Shown: one piece after another, positions 26,119 to 33,047 of the stretch
Numbering within the stretch: position 1 is the first letter of the stretch
Layout: each line of letters opens with the position of its first letter
NCBI GenBank assembly: GCA_902803055.1
Contig: CADCOR010000054.1
Span: forward strand, 1 to 41,652
Length of the DNA: 41,652 nucleotides
Source: an uncultured Erysipelotrichaceae bacterium
GTDB lineage: Bacteria; Bacillota_I; Bacilli_A; Erysipelotrichales; Erysipelotrichaceae
Direction: 5' to 3'
Translations under genes and position numbers: made by a program
The notes under the pieces: model-generated
Told to the model about the DNA's origin: nothing
Seen by the model: only the letters and a program-made list of their open reading frames with translations
Databases searched by the model: none

Positions 26119-26550
26119 CTGTTTCCACATGCGATCTTCATTGTTGGGTACAAAACCATTTTTGCTGAAGTAGGGCACATTGGTCGTATCACAGCAGATA
26201 TAGTCTGCCTTGAAATACTCTTTTGCTTCTTTGGTGATCAGATTCAGCAATAGAGTACCATAGCCCTGTGAACGTCTTTGCGGAACAGTATAGGCTCCGG
26301 ATATATGAACGATATTGCCAGAGGGGGAATCCGGATGAAAGAAGACCTTCTGATAAGTTGCGGTCATGACAGAGATGAGATGATCATCATCATAGACGCC
26401 ATAGGTCTGTACACACATCTTTATCGGATCAGCGCCCTGACAGTACTCTTTCAGCATGTTCCTGTCGACAGCATAAGGAAAGCCATCCTGTTTTGAGAAT
26501 TCAACAAGATCATCTATGTTTTCGCTTTTCATTCTGATAGTTCTGATCAT
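26113..26550 (-). CDS. GNAT-family N-acetyltransferase
   Basis: This 145-residue protein has the GNAT acetyl-CoA loop PQRRSQGYGTLLLNLITKEA and a following ICCDTTNVPYFSKNGFVP segment, which matches motif B. The substrate is unknown. ATG 26550 is used; it has no Shine-Dalgarno but a TATAAT 7 nt upstream, suggesting a leaderless mRNA. It is a single gene behind the folD terminator. It differs clearly from the 15673-16167 GNAT and is not a duplicate of it. Confidence 0.85.
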   Translation of the reverse strand: MIRTIRMKSENIDDLVEFSKQDGFPYAVDRNMLKEYCQGADPIKMCVQTYGVYDDDHLISVMTATYQKVFFHPDSPSGNIVHISGAYTVPQRRSQGYGTLLLNLITKEAKEYFKADYICCDTTNVPYFSKNGFVPNNEDRMWKQL

Positions 26551-26557
26551 GTAAGAA

Positions 26558-26563
26558 ATTATA
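26558..26563 (-). promoter_or_regulatory. -10 element for a leaderless transcript of the 26550 GNAT gene
   Basis: Minus-strand TATAAT is followed by TTCTTAC and the ATG (7-nt gap), placing +1 one base before the start codon. No Shine-Dalgarno is present. Confidence 0.55.
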
Positions 26564-26574
26564 ACATTTATGTT

Positions 26575-26598
26575 AAAAAAAGACCTTTAGAGGTCTTT
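26575..26598 (-). terminator. Rho-independent terminator of the fhs-fchA-folD operon
   Basis: On the minus strand, AAAGACCT and AGGTCTTT form an 8-bp stem with a CTAA loop, running into further Ts. The stem starts inside the final codons of folD. Confidence 0.88.
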
Positions 26599-27447
26599 AG
26601 CTGCATTGATTGCGGATGTGACAACGTGATCAAGAAGAACAGCGGTCGTAACTGCACCTACGCCGCCCGGGACCGGTGTCAGCATCTTGACTTTATCTTC
26701 AACATCTTCAGCCAAGACATCACCGCACAGCTTCTGCTTGGCTTCATTCCAGGAGATTCCGACATCGATGACACACATATCATCATTGACAAACTCGTCA
26801 TTTACTGCTTCCATCTGACCGCTGGCACAGACCAGGATATCAGCTTTCCTGCATTGGGCAGGCAGATCCTTGCTTCGGGAGTGACAGATCGTTACCGTTG
26901 CATTTCTGTTTAAAAGCATCATTGCTAAAGGTTTGCCTATGACAAGTGATCTGCCGATCACTGTAACATTCTTTGAACTGACCTCGATGTTATAGTAATC
27001 AAGTATTTCTAAGACTGCCTGAGCAGTGCATGGGGCAAAGCCTTTATTCTTATTGATGAAGATCGAAGCCAGCGATATATCGCAGCAGCCATCGATATCC
27101 TTATCAGGATTGATCCTGTTTCTTAACTGCTCATCGTCAAACTGCTTTGGCAAAGGCCGAAAGATCAATATGCCATGAATATTGCCATCAGCATTATCCT
27201 TATCCAGATCTTTATAAAGAAGTTCAGGATCAACATCTTCGCTGTATTCATGAAGCATCACTTTTACGCCCAGAGTCTCGCTTTTCTTGTTTATGCCTTT
27301 TAAATATGAAAGATCGGAGTCCTTATTGCCGACTTTGAAGACACTTAAAACTGGCTCAATCCCTTTATTCCTGAGCTCAGCGATCTGGTTAAGATCTTTT
27401 TCTTCGATTGCTTTTGCAACATCTTTTCCTTTTAACAGAACTGCCAT
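26587..27447 (-). CDS. folD: Methylenetetrahydrofolate dehydrogenase FolD, cyclohydrolase residues missing
   Basis: This 286-residue FolD-family protein has an intact Rossmann domain (VIGRSLVIGKPLAMMLL) and the C-terminal TPVPGGVGAVT motif, so NAD(P)-dependent oxidation of methylene-THF is expected. Two residues of the cyclohydrolase centre are changed. In the YxxxK motif the Tyr is kept (Tyr48) but the Lys (E. coli Lys54) is Ile52. In the VQLPLP motif the Gln (E. coli Gln98) is Phe96 (GILIFRPLP). The KDIDG Asp is retained. The gene follows fchA, a dedicated cyclohydrolase, with a 1-nt overlap, which fits a monofunctional dehydrogenase. Confidence 0.9.
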   Translation of the reverse strand: MAVLLKGKDVAKAIEEKDLNQIAELRNKGIEPVLSVFKVGNKDSDLSYLKGINKKSETLGVKVMLHEYSEDVDPELLYKDLDKDNADGNIHGILIFRPLPKQFDDEQLRNRINPDKDIDGCCDISLASIFINKNKGFAPCTAQAVLEILDYYNIEVSSKNVTVIGRSLVIGKPLAMMLLNRNATVTICHSRSKDLPAQCRKADILVCASGQMEAVNDEFVNDDMCVIDVGISWNEAKQKLCGDVLAEDVEDKVKMLTPVPGGVGAVTTAVLLDHVVTSAINAAKDL

Positions 27448-28061
27448 TACTTTTCCAGTCTCCCGCAGATATCATCATAGATATCGAGTGCTTTGATCGC
27501 ATATTCATCCAGCTGTTTCATTGTTTCCCGATTGAGATCTTCTGCATATGCACGATCTTTCATCAGTCTGGTATTGACAAGGATATTGATGTAGGCGGCA
27601 TATAAACAGCCATGAGCCAGCATCACGCTGGTTCCCGCATCAGATACGGATAATTTGGATCCGATAACAGCCAGTCTTTCGTCGATCTCAATGATTCTTA
27701 AGCAGTATCTGAAGATCAGTAAAGGGGAGTTGGCTGCATTTCTGAGCGCTTCTTCCATCTTTTCTGCATATCTTTCGCTGTTTTTATCCTGTTTATACAA
27801 TTCTGCCAGCGGCAGAAAAGCTTCTTCATCTTTTCTGATGCACTCCAGCAGATTGTTTCGGATTATCTCCAGTTCCTTGCGGATCTCGTTTATTTCAAGA
27901 GAATATTCCAGATATTTCTGCTTGCCAAAGGTGAGGTTGCAGACCATTTCCGCCAGGCAGGCCGCAAGTGAGCCGACTAAAGCCGTAACGCCGCCGCCTC
28001 CTGGTGTCGGCTGCTTGGAAGCAGTCAGATCAGCAAATTCCTTTAAAGACTTGTTTTCCAT
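27447..28061 (-). CDS. fchA: Methenyltetrahydrofolate cyclohydrolase / cyclodeaminase-fold protein
   Basis: This 204-residue protein belongs to the formiminotransferase-cyclodeaminase C-terminal domain family. The signature PTPGGGGVTALVGSLAACLAEMVCNLTFGK is at about 18-47, followed by an all-helical body. Stand-alone members act as 5,10-methenyl-THF cyclohydrolase (FchA) or formimino-THF cyclodeaminase. Between fhs and a FolD lacking cyclohydrolase residues, the cyclohydrolase role is the best reading. Spacing to fhs is 1 nt, and the stop overlaps the folD start. Confidence 0.9.
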   Translation of the reverse strand: MENKSLKEFADLTASKQPTPGGGGVTALVGSLAACLAEMVCNLTFGKQKYLEYSLEINEIRKELEIIRNNLLECIRKDEEAFLPLAELYKQDKNSERYAEKMEEALRNAANSPLLIFRYCLRIIEIDERLAVIGSKLSVSDAGTSVMLAHGCLYAAYINILVNTRLMKDRAYAEDLNRETMKQLDEYAIKALDIYDDICGRLEK

Positions 28062-28062
28062 A

Positions 28063-29733
28063 TCAGAATAATCCTGTGATAACGCCGTTCTCGTCGATAT
28101 CGATTCTTTCGGCTGCCGGTGATTTAGGCAAACCAGGCATTGTCATGATTTCGCCCGTCAAAGCGACAATAAAACCAGCTCCAGCTGAAACTTTGAGATT
28201 GCGGACCGTGATCCTGAAATTATCTGGTGCACCAAGTTTGCTTTGATCATCGGAGAATGAATATTGTGTCTTGGCCATGCATACCGGCAGGGAAGAATAG
28301 CCAAGTTCTTCAAGCTGCTTGAGCTGTTTAGGAGCGGTACCGATCAGATCGACGCCATCAGCGTGATAGACTTTCTTGGCTACAGCACACAGCTTATCAT
28401 AGATTGACATATCATCACTGTAGGAGAAAGTGAAATCATTTTCACATTCGCAGAGTCTGATGACTTCCTCAGCCAGTCTGATGCCGCCTTCACCGCCTTT
28501 AGCCCAGACTTCTGATAAAGCGACATTGACACCTAATTTACGGCATTGCGCTTCGACATAAGCAAGTTCTTTTTCGGTGTCGGCAGGGAAAGCATTGATT
28601 GCAACGACACAAGGAAGTTTATAGACTTTGGTGATATTTTCAACGTGTCTTAATAGATTAGGCATGCCTGCAGCCAGACATTCCATATCTTCCTTATCGA
28701 GATTTTCCTTTTTGCAGCCGCCGTGATGCTTAAGAGATCTGATCGTCGCAACAACAACTACGGCATCAGGTTTGAGATTGCCGATCCGGCATTTGATATC
28801 CAGAAATTTTTCTGCACCCAGATCAGCACCGAAACCAGCTTCCGTAATGGCGTAATCGCCAAGTTTCATTGCCATTCTGGTAGCGATCAAAGAGTTGCAG
28901 CCATGGGCGATATTGGCGAAAGGACCGCCATGAACTAAAGCAGGGGTACCTTCCAGGGTCTGTACCAGGTTAGGCTTGATAGCATCTTTAAGCAAAACAG
29001 CCATCGCACCTTCAGCTTTGAGTTCTCTGGCAAAGACCGGTTTGTCTTCATAAGTATAGCCGATGACGATATTGCCCAGCCGTTTTTTCAGATCGACGAT
29101 ATCACTGGAAAGACATAAGATAGCCATAACTTCGGAAGCGACTGTAATATCAAAGCCGTCCTGTCTTGGCGTGCCATCTGTTCTGTTTCCTAAACCATCG
29201 ACGATATTTCTGAGCTGGCGGTCATTCATGTCTACAGCGCGGCGCCAGGTTATTCTTTTCGGATCGATATTGAGTGAATTTCCCTGCTGGATATGATTAT
29301 CGATCATTGCGGCTAACAGGTTATTGGCAGCACCGATCGCATGGAAATCGCCGGTAAAGTGCAAGTTGATATCTTCCATCGGTACGACTTGTGCATATCC
29401 GCCGCCGGCTGCACCGCCTTTAATACCGAAGACCGGACCTAAAGATGGCTCACGTAAAGCAACAACCGCGTTCTTATTCAGTCTGTTCAGGCCATCGGCC
29501 AGTCCGATAGTTGTTGTGGTCTTGCCTTCGCCAGCCGGAGTAGGATTGATGGCTGTTACTAAAACAAGCTTGCCATCGGGACGGTCTGAGAGTTTTCTTA
29601 ACAGTGAATTATCGATCTTGGCCTTGTAGTTGCCATAAAGTTCCAGATCTTCTTCCGGAATGGATAATTTAGCAGCAATAGCCGTGATCTTTTCTTTTTT
29701 GCTGCGCTGCGCGATCTCAATATCAGTTAACAT
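28063..29733 (-). CDS. fhs: Formate-tetrahydrofolate ligase
   Basis: This 556-residue enzyme makes 10-formyl-THF from formate, THF and ATP. The P-loop PAGEGKTT is at residues 66-73, followed by the family block [19 protein letters not shown] and the [15 protein letters not shown] segment. Length is standard. AGGAGG is a strong RBS about 9 nt before the ATG. With FchA and FolD encoded downstream it provides the whole formate to methylene-THF route in either direction. Confidence 0.97.
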   Translation of the reverse strand: MLTDIEIAQRSKKEKITAIAAKLSIPEEDLELYGNYKAKIDNSLLRKLSDRPDGKLVLVTAINPTPAGEGKTTTTIGLADGLNRLNKNAVVALREPSLGPVFGIKGGAAGGGYAQVVPMEDINLHFTGDFHAIGAANNLLAAMIDNHIQQGNSLNIDPKRITWRRAVDMNDRQLRNIVDGLGNRTDGTPRQDGFDITVASEVMAILCLSSDIVDLKKRLGNIVIGYTYEDKPVFARELKAEGAMAVLLKDAIKPNLVQTLEGTPALVHGGPFANIAHGCNSLIATRMAMKLGDYAITEAGFGADLGAEKFLDIKCRIGNLKPDAVVVVATIRSLKHHGGCKKENLDKEDMECLAAGMPNLLRHVENITKVYKLPCVVAINAFPADTEKELAYVEAQCRKLGVNVALSEVWAKGGEGGIRLAEEVIRLCECENDFTFSYSDDMSIYDKLCAVAKKVYHADGVDLIGTAPKQLKQLEELGYSSLPVCMAKTQYSFSDDQSKLGAPDNFRITVRNLKVSAGAGFIVALTGEIMTMPGLPKSPAAERIDIDENGVITGLF

Positions 29734-29755
29734 GTAAAAAGCCTCCTGTTAAATT

Positions 29756-30280
29756 TTATTGTGCGATTTTTCTTTTCAGAAAGGATATAAGTCTTGGCAG
29801 GATACTTGCATAAAGGAAAGCAAGTATGATGCCGACGATGATCTTAAAGAAGATATTCCCAAATACCAGGGCAGGTGAATAATAGCCATACATCTTAGAG
29901 TCGACATAAAGAGCCAGAATATTTAATGCAGTAATGCATAATGCGGAAACAACGGAAATAAAGGCGATCTTCTTGAAATCCAGATCATAATTGTTTTTTC
30001 TGGCATATAAGCCGACGAGCAGACCGCTGGCAAAATGCGGCAGGATCCACAGCGGAGTCGTAGGAGTCAGACCATAGCCGGAGAAAAACAGCTGATAGAT
30101 AAAGGCTCCCAGAGCGCCAACGAGTGCACCATCCCAAGGTCCCATCAGCAAGGCGGCGACCAGTACGGGGAAAGCTTCAAAGGTAAATTTGAAATTGATG
30201 ATTCTGATCGGGGTCAATATGCTCAAAACCACGTACACTGCCGAAAGCAGTGCAATTGTTGTTAACTTACGTACTTTCAT
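29756..30280 (-). CDS. folT: ECF transporter S component, probably folate-specific (FolT-like)
   Basis: This roughly 174-residue membrane protein has six predicted transmembrane helices and the ECF S-component fold signature near the N-terminus (TIALLSAVYVVLSIL). The FTFEAFPVLVAALLMGPWDGALVGALGAF block resembles FolT-type proteins. It sits 22 nt upstream of fhs-fchA-folD on the same strand, supporting folate or 5-formyl-THF uptake. Energising EcfA/A'/T subunits are not in the window. ATG 30280 is preferred; GTG 30286 would add two residues. No Shine-Dalgarno is present, but TATAAT lies 7 nt before the ATG. Another vitamin substrate cannot be excluded. Confidence 0.8.
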   Translation of the reverse strand: MKVRKLTTIALLSAVYVVLSILTPIRIINFKFTFEAFPVLVAALLMGPWDGALVGALGAFIYQLFFSGYGLTPTTPLWILPHFASGLLVGLYARKNNYDLDFKKIAFISVVSALCITALNILALYVDSKMYGYYSPALVFGNIFFKIIVGIILAFLYASILPRLISFLKRKIAQ

Positions 30281-30287
30281 AGTCACA

Positions 30288-30293
30288 ATTATA
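30288..30293 (-). promoter_or_regulatory. -10 element for a leaderless transcript of the folate operon
   Basis: Minus-strand TATAAT is followed by TGTGACT and ATG 30280. If transcription starts 6-7 nt after the hexamer, the mRNA begins at or next to the start codon. No riboswitch leader can fit. Confidence 0.55.
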
Positions 30294-30302
30294 TTACATA
30301 TA

Positions 30303-30330
30303 TATTAAAAGTGATGCGCTAAGCATCACT
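30303..30330 (-). terminator. Terminator of the Fic-like gene
   Basis: On the minus strand AGTGATGC and GCATCACT form an 8-bp stem around TTAGC, followed by TTTTAATATA. It overlaps the stop codon of the Fic-like gene and insulates the folate operon. Confidence 0.75.
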
Positions 30331-30892
30331 AATAATCTAATTTAGGTCCTTTGACACAATACATGTAGATCCAGTCTTTGATATCGTAATCGTTGGAATC
30401 CTTGTATTCTTTCAGTTTTTCTCTGAAAAGCTGCCGTTTTGAGGCTGCTACGGTGATGATGCCGCAGCCATTGTCGACCATGAACTTGTTGGAAAACATC
30501 AGTGCAGCACGCACATCGCCATCGACAAAGAGCCTTTTATCCAAGATATAAAGCATGACATCGATCGCGACTTCCAGATTAGCTTTGGTCGGCTGATTGA
30601 TCATTAAGTTCAGTTCATCGATCTGCTGCTGGGAGAGCTCGGCTTTGATGCCGTTATCGAGATCTTTCATCAGGATCTCATGCAGTCTGAGCAGACATCT
30701 GTAGTCGTTTTCCACATCCGGGTTGTTCAATATGAAATCATATGCTTCCCTGAAATTGCGGTAAGCAATTTCTCTTTCCGGATCATCATCTTCATAACGG
30801 GAAAGAGCCAGATTGTTATAGATCAGTTCTTCCAGATTAGCTTTGACATAATTGACATTCTGACTTCTGCTTAAAGTATATTTATTGATCAT
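30329..30892 (-). CDS. Degenerate Fic-domain protein
   Basis: This 187-residue helical protein matches the Fic fold in pattern: an N-terminal inhibitory-helix-like segment (LEELIYNNLALSR), a mid-helix with LRLHEILMKDL, and a core loop at residues 120-128 reading RLFVDGDVR followed by AALMFSNKFMVDNGCGIITV. The Fic consensus is H-x-F-x-(D/E)-G-N-(G/K)-R. Here the catalytic His position is Arg120, Asn is Asp126 and the next residue is Val127, so classical AMP transfer is unlikely. The start at 30892 has AAGGT 9 nt upstream. It has its own terminator, and the nearby genes do not reveal a partner. Confidence 0.7.
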   Translation of the reverse strand: MINKYTLSRSQNVNYVKANLEELIYNNLALSRYEDDDPEREIAYRNFREAYDFILNNPDVENDYRCLLRLHEILMKDLDNGIKAELSQQQIDELNLMINQPTKANLEVAIDVMLYILDKRLFVDGDVRAALMFSNKFMVDNGCGIITVAASKRQLFREKLKEYKDSNDYDIKDWIYMYCVKGPKLDY

Positions 30893-30976
30893 ATTGATTT
30901 ACCTTGTCTTAATTATAAAACAATTATAAAAGTTTTAACCAATTAATGTAGTTAGATTAATAAGAGCAGTAGATGA

Positions 30977-30982
30977 TATAAT
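30977..30982 (+). promoter_or_regulatory. -10 element for a leaderless transcript of the murT-like operon
   Basis: TATAAT is preceded by TGA (extended -10, TGn) and followed by six bases (CTTTTT) and ATG 30989, so +1 falls on the A of the start codon. No Shine-Dalgarno is present. Confidence 0.6.
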
Positions 30983-30988
30983 CTTTTT

Positions 30989-32344
30989 ATGAATTCGCTT
31001 AGCTTTTATCTGGGTCTTTGCTCAGGAAAATTGGCTTCATTTTTACTGGGAAAAGATGATGATCGACCGGGACTGCTGGCCAGAAAGTTCGATATTGACT
31101 TCATGGCTCATGCGGGGAAACCGCAGCATGTCCTGCTGGTGACCGGTACCAATGGCAAGAGCTCGATCACCAATATGATCAATGATATGTATCAGGATCT
31201 ATGTGTCAAAACCAGCTGCAACGCCAATGGCAAGAACACCTTTGCCGGTCAGTCACTCGTCATGCTGAAAGCCAACTCGCTTTTCAATAAGCCCTGTGTC
31301 GATATGATCGTCATGGAGGCAGATGAGCTGCACGCTGATGAGACCTTTCCGCAGATCACTCCGACACATCTGATCATCTCCAATCTCGGCCGGGATTCAA
31401 TGTACAAAAATGCCAACCCGGAGATCCCATACCGTTCACTAAAAAAAGCCCTTGATAAGCTTAAGGATACTGTACTGTTTTTAAATGGTGATGATCCTCT
31501 CAGCTGCTTTATTTCTGATCAGCATAAAAGAATCTATTATGGGGTTGCGGATCTGGGTCTCAAAAGTCTTCCAAGCATCTCCAATGATTATTCCATCTGT
31601 ACCAGATGCGGTCATCAGCCAATCTATAAATATCGCAACTATCGCCATATCGGCGCTTTTGAATGTCCAAACTGTGGCTTGAAGGCTCCGGAAAAGGACT
31701 ATCTTTGTACTGACGTGAACGATACAACGATCACGGTAAAAGAAAAGGCGGGATCTTTTGTCTATCCCAAGATTTCCGATACGGTCTATAACATCTACAA
31801 TCAGACGGCAATCATTGCCTATTTCCGTGAAATGGGATATGAAGCCGCAAAGATCGCTGAATTGCTGAAAAAGATCAGACTGCCTGAATTCAGAGAAGAA
31901 CAGCTTACTGTCAACGGCATCGAAGTTATCAGAAGGGCTATGAAAGGGCAGAATGCTTCGGCTGCCGGTTCGGTTTTGCAATCCCTGATCGGCGAAGAAG
32001 GAAACAAGCTCGTCATCCTGATGGAAGATGAGATGCCCGATGAAACGACTCTCGAGACGATCTGCTGGATCTGGGATACGGATTTTGAATATCTCAAAGA
32101 TGACAAGATCAGAAAGATCATCGTTTCCGGCCGTCGGCATTTTGATCACAATGTCCGTCTTCTGACCGCAGGGATTGAGAGATCCCGGATGGTTCATTTT
32201 GAAGATGATCGCGAAATAGTAAATAACCTTGATGTCAAAGGTATTGATAAGATCTATATTCTTTATGATGTCGAAGCTTTCTCGCGCAGCAAGCTCGTTT
32301 TAAAGGAAGTTAAAGAATATCTGGAGAAGATACATGAAGATTGA
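30989..32344 (+). CDS. murT: MurT-like Mur ligase (lipid II isoglutaminyl synthase ATPase subunit homologue)
   Basis: This 451-residue Mur-ligase-fold protein has the ATP loop GTNGKSS at 53-59. The MurT-specific zinc ribbon is inserted in the central domain (Cys204, Cys207, Cys226, Cys229), and the C-terminal DUF1727-type domain has WIWDTDFE. MurT normally activates the alpha-carboxyl of D-Glu in lipid II, and GatD delivers ammonia. Substrate-loop motifs deviate from those I recall for MurT: NLGRDSMYKNANPE replaces the NxFRDQLDRYGE-type segment, and the NREGAN-type loop reads NANGKN. It overlaps the GatD-like gene by 11 nt, and a flippase gene follows. Exact substrate uncertain. Confidence 0.85.
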   Translation: MNSLSFYLGLCSGKLASFLLGKDDDRPGLLARKFDIDFMAHAGKPQHVLLVTGTNGKSSITNMINDMYQDLCVKTSCNANGKNTFAGQSLVMLKANSLFNKPCVDMIVMEADELHADETFPQITPTHLIISNLGRDSMYKNANPEIPYRSLKKALDKLKDTVLFLNGDDPLSCFISDQHKRIYYGVADLGLKSLPSISNDYSICTRCGHQPIYKYRNYRHIGAFECPNCGLKAPEKDYLCTDVNDTTITVKEKAGSFVYPKISDTVYNIYNQTAIIAYFREMGYEAAKIAELLKKIRLPEFREEQLTVNGIEVIRRAMKGQNASAAGSVLQSLIGEEGNKLVILMEDEMPDETTLETICWIWDTDFEYLKDDKIRKIIVSGRRHFDHNVRLLTAGIERSRMVHFEDDREIVNNLDVKGIDKIYILYDVEAFSRSKLVLKEVKEYLEKIHED

Positions 32345-33047
32345 AATTCTGTTTTCGGAAATGGGCATCTATTATGGCGACTATGGCAACATAGTCTATT
32401 TGACAAAGTGCCTGCCGGATGCACAGTTTATCTATACCGATAATCTCAGCAGACCAGCTTTTCTTGATGAAGAAGTTGATCTTGTCTATCTTGGCTCTTT
32501 AAGTGAAAACAAACAGAAACTGGCTATTGAACGTCTGCTTCCTTATCGTGATGCAATCAAAGAAAAGATAGAAGAAGGAGTCTTTTTCCTTTTTACCGGC
32601 AATGCGATCGAGATATTGGGAAATTATATTTCGGATGATGAGGGAAAAACCAAGGCTCTTGGCATTTTTGATTTTTACAGCAGACGCAGCTTTGCAAGAC
32701 GCCTTAATTATCTTGTGATGGGCAAGGAAGAGGATATCATAATAGTAGGCAATAAATCGCAGTATTCTGAACTCTATGATCTCAAGGAAAAACCTTTCAT
32801 GGAGATAATTAACGGCATGGGCAATAACAGTACTGACAAGTCTGAAGGCATTCATTACCGCAATCTCTATGCGACTTACCTGCTTGGTCCTTTGCTTGTG
32901 CTGAATCCTTTATTTGCCAAAAAACTATTACAGCAGCTTGGTCATGATAAGCCTTTAGCATATGAAGAGGATATCATGGCGGCCTATGAAAAAAGAGTTG
33001 AGGAGATGAATAATCCCAAGCTGATCTATAAGCTTAGTGAACACTGA
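32334..33047 (+). CDS. gatD: GatD-like glutamine amidotransferase homologue lacking catalytic Cys and His
   Basis: This 237-residue protein corresponds to GatD, the class I glutaminase subunit of MurT/GatD, in position, length and landmarks (YGDYGNI near residue 15; GNNSTDKSEGIHYRNLYATYL near 165-183). The nucleophile segment, normally of the form x-C-G-G-Y-Q, reads LFTGNAIEILG (Thr88-Gly89). The only cysteine in the whole protein is Cys26. The catalytic His in the TYLHGP motif is Leu184 (TYLLGP). It therefore cannot be a canonical glutaminase. Reading frame and coupling are intact (start inside murT, stop overlapping the flippase start), so it is a maintained pseudo-enzyme, not a decaying gene. 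Confidence 0.8.
   Translation: MKIEILFSEMGIYYGDYGNIVYLTKCLPDAQFIYTDNLSRPAFLDEEVDLVYLGSLSENKQKLAIERLLPYRDAIKEKIEEGVFFLFTGNAIEILGNYISDDEGKTKALGIFDFYSRRSFARRLNYLVMGKEEDIIIVGNKSQYSELYDLKEKPFMEIINGMGNNSTDKSEGIHYRNLYATYLLGPLLVLNPLFAKKLLQQLGHDKPLAYEEDIMAAYEKRVEEMNNPKLIYKLSEH

Noticed and set aside
30281-30302. THF or other riboswitch upstream of the folate operon
   Set aside because: Only about 22 nt separate the upstream terminator's tail from the start, and the -10 lies 7 nt before the ATG, so no leader exists to fold.
31481-32197. Long open frame on the minus strand (238 codons)
   Set aside because: It lies wholly antisense to the MurT-like gene, whose motifs are unambiguous, and has no RBS or recognisable domain. 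It is a shadow of codon use on the other strand.
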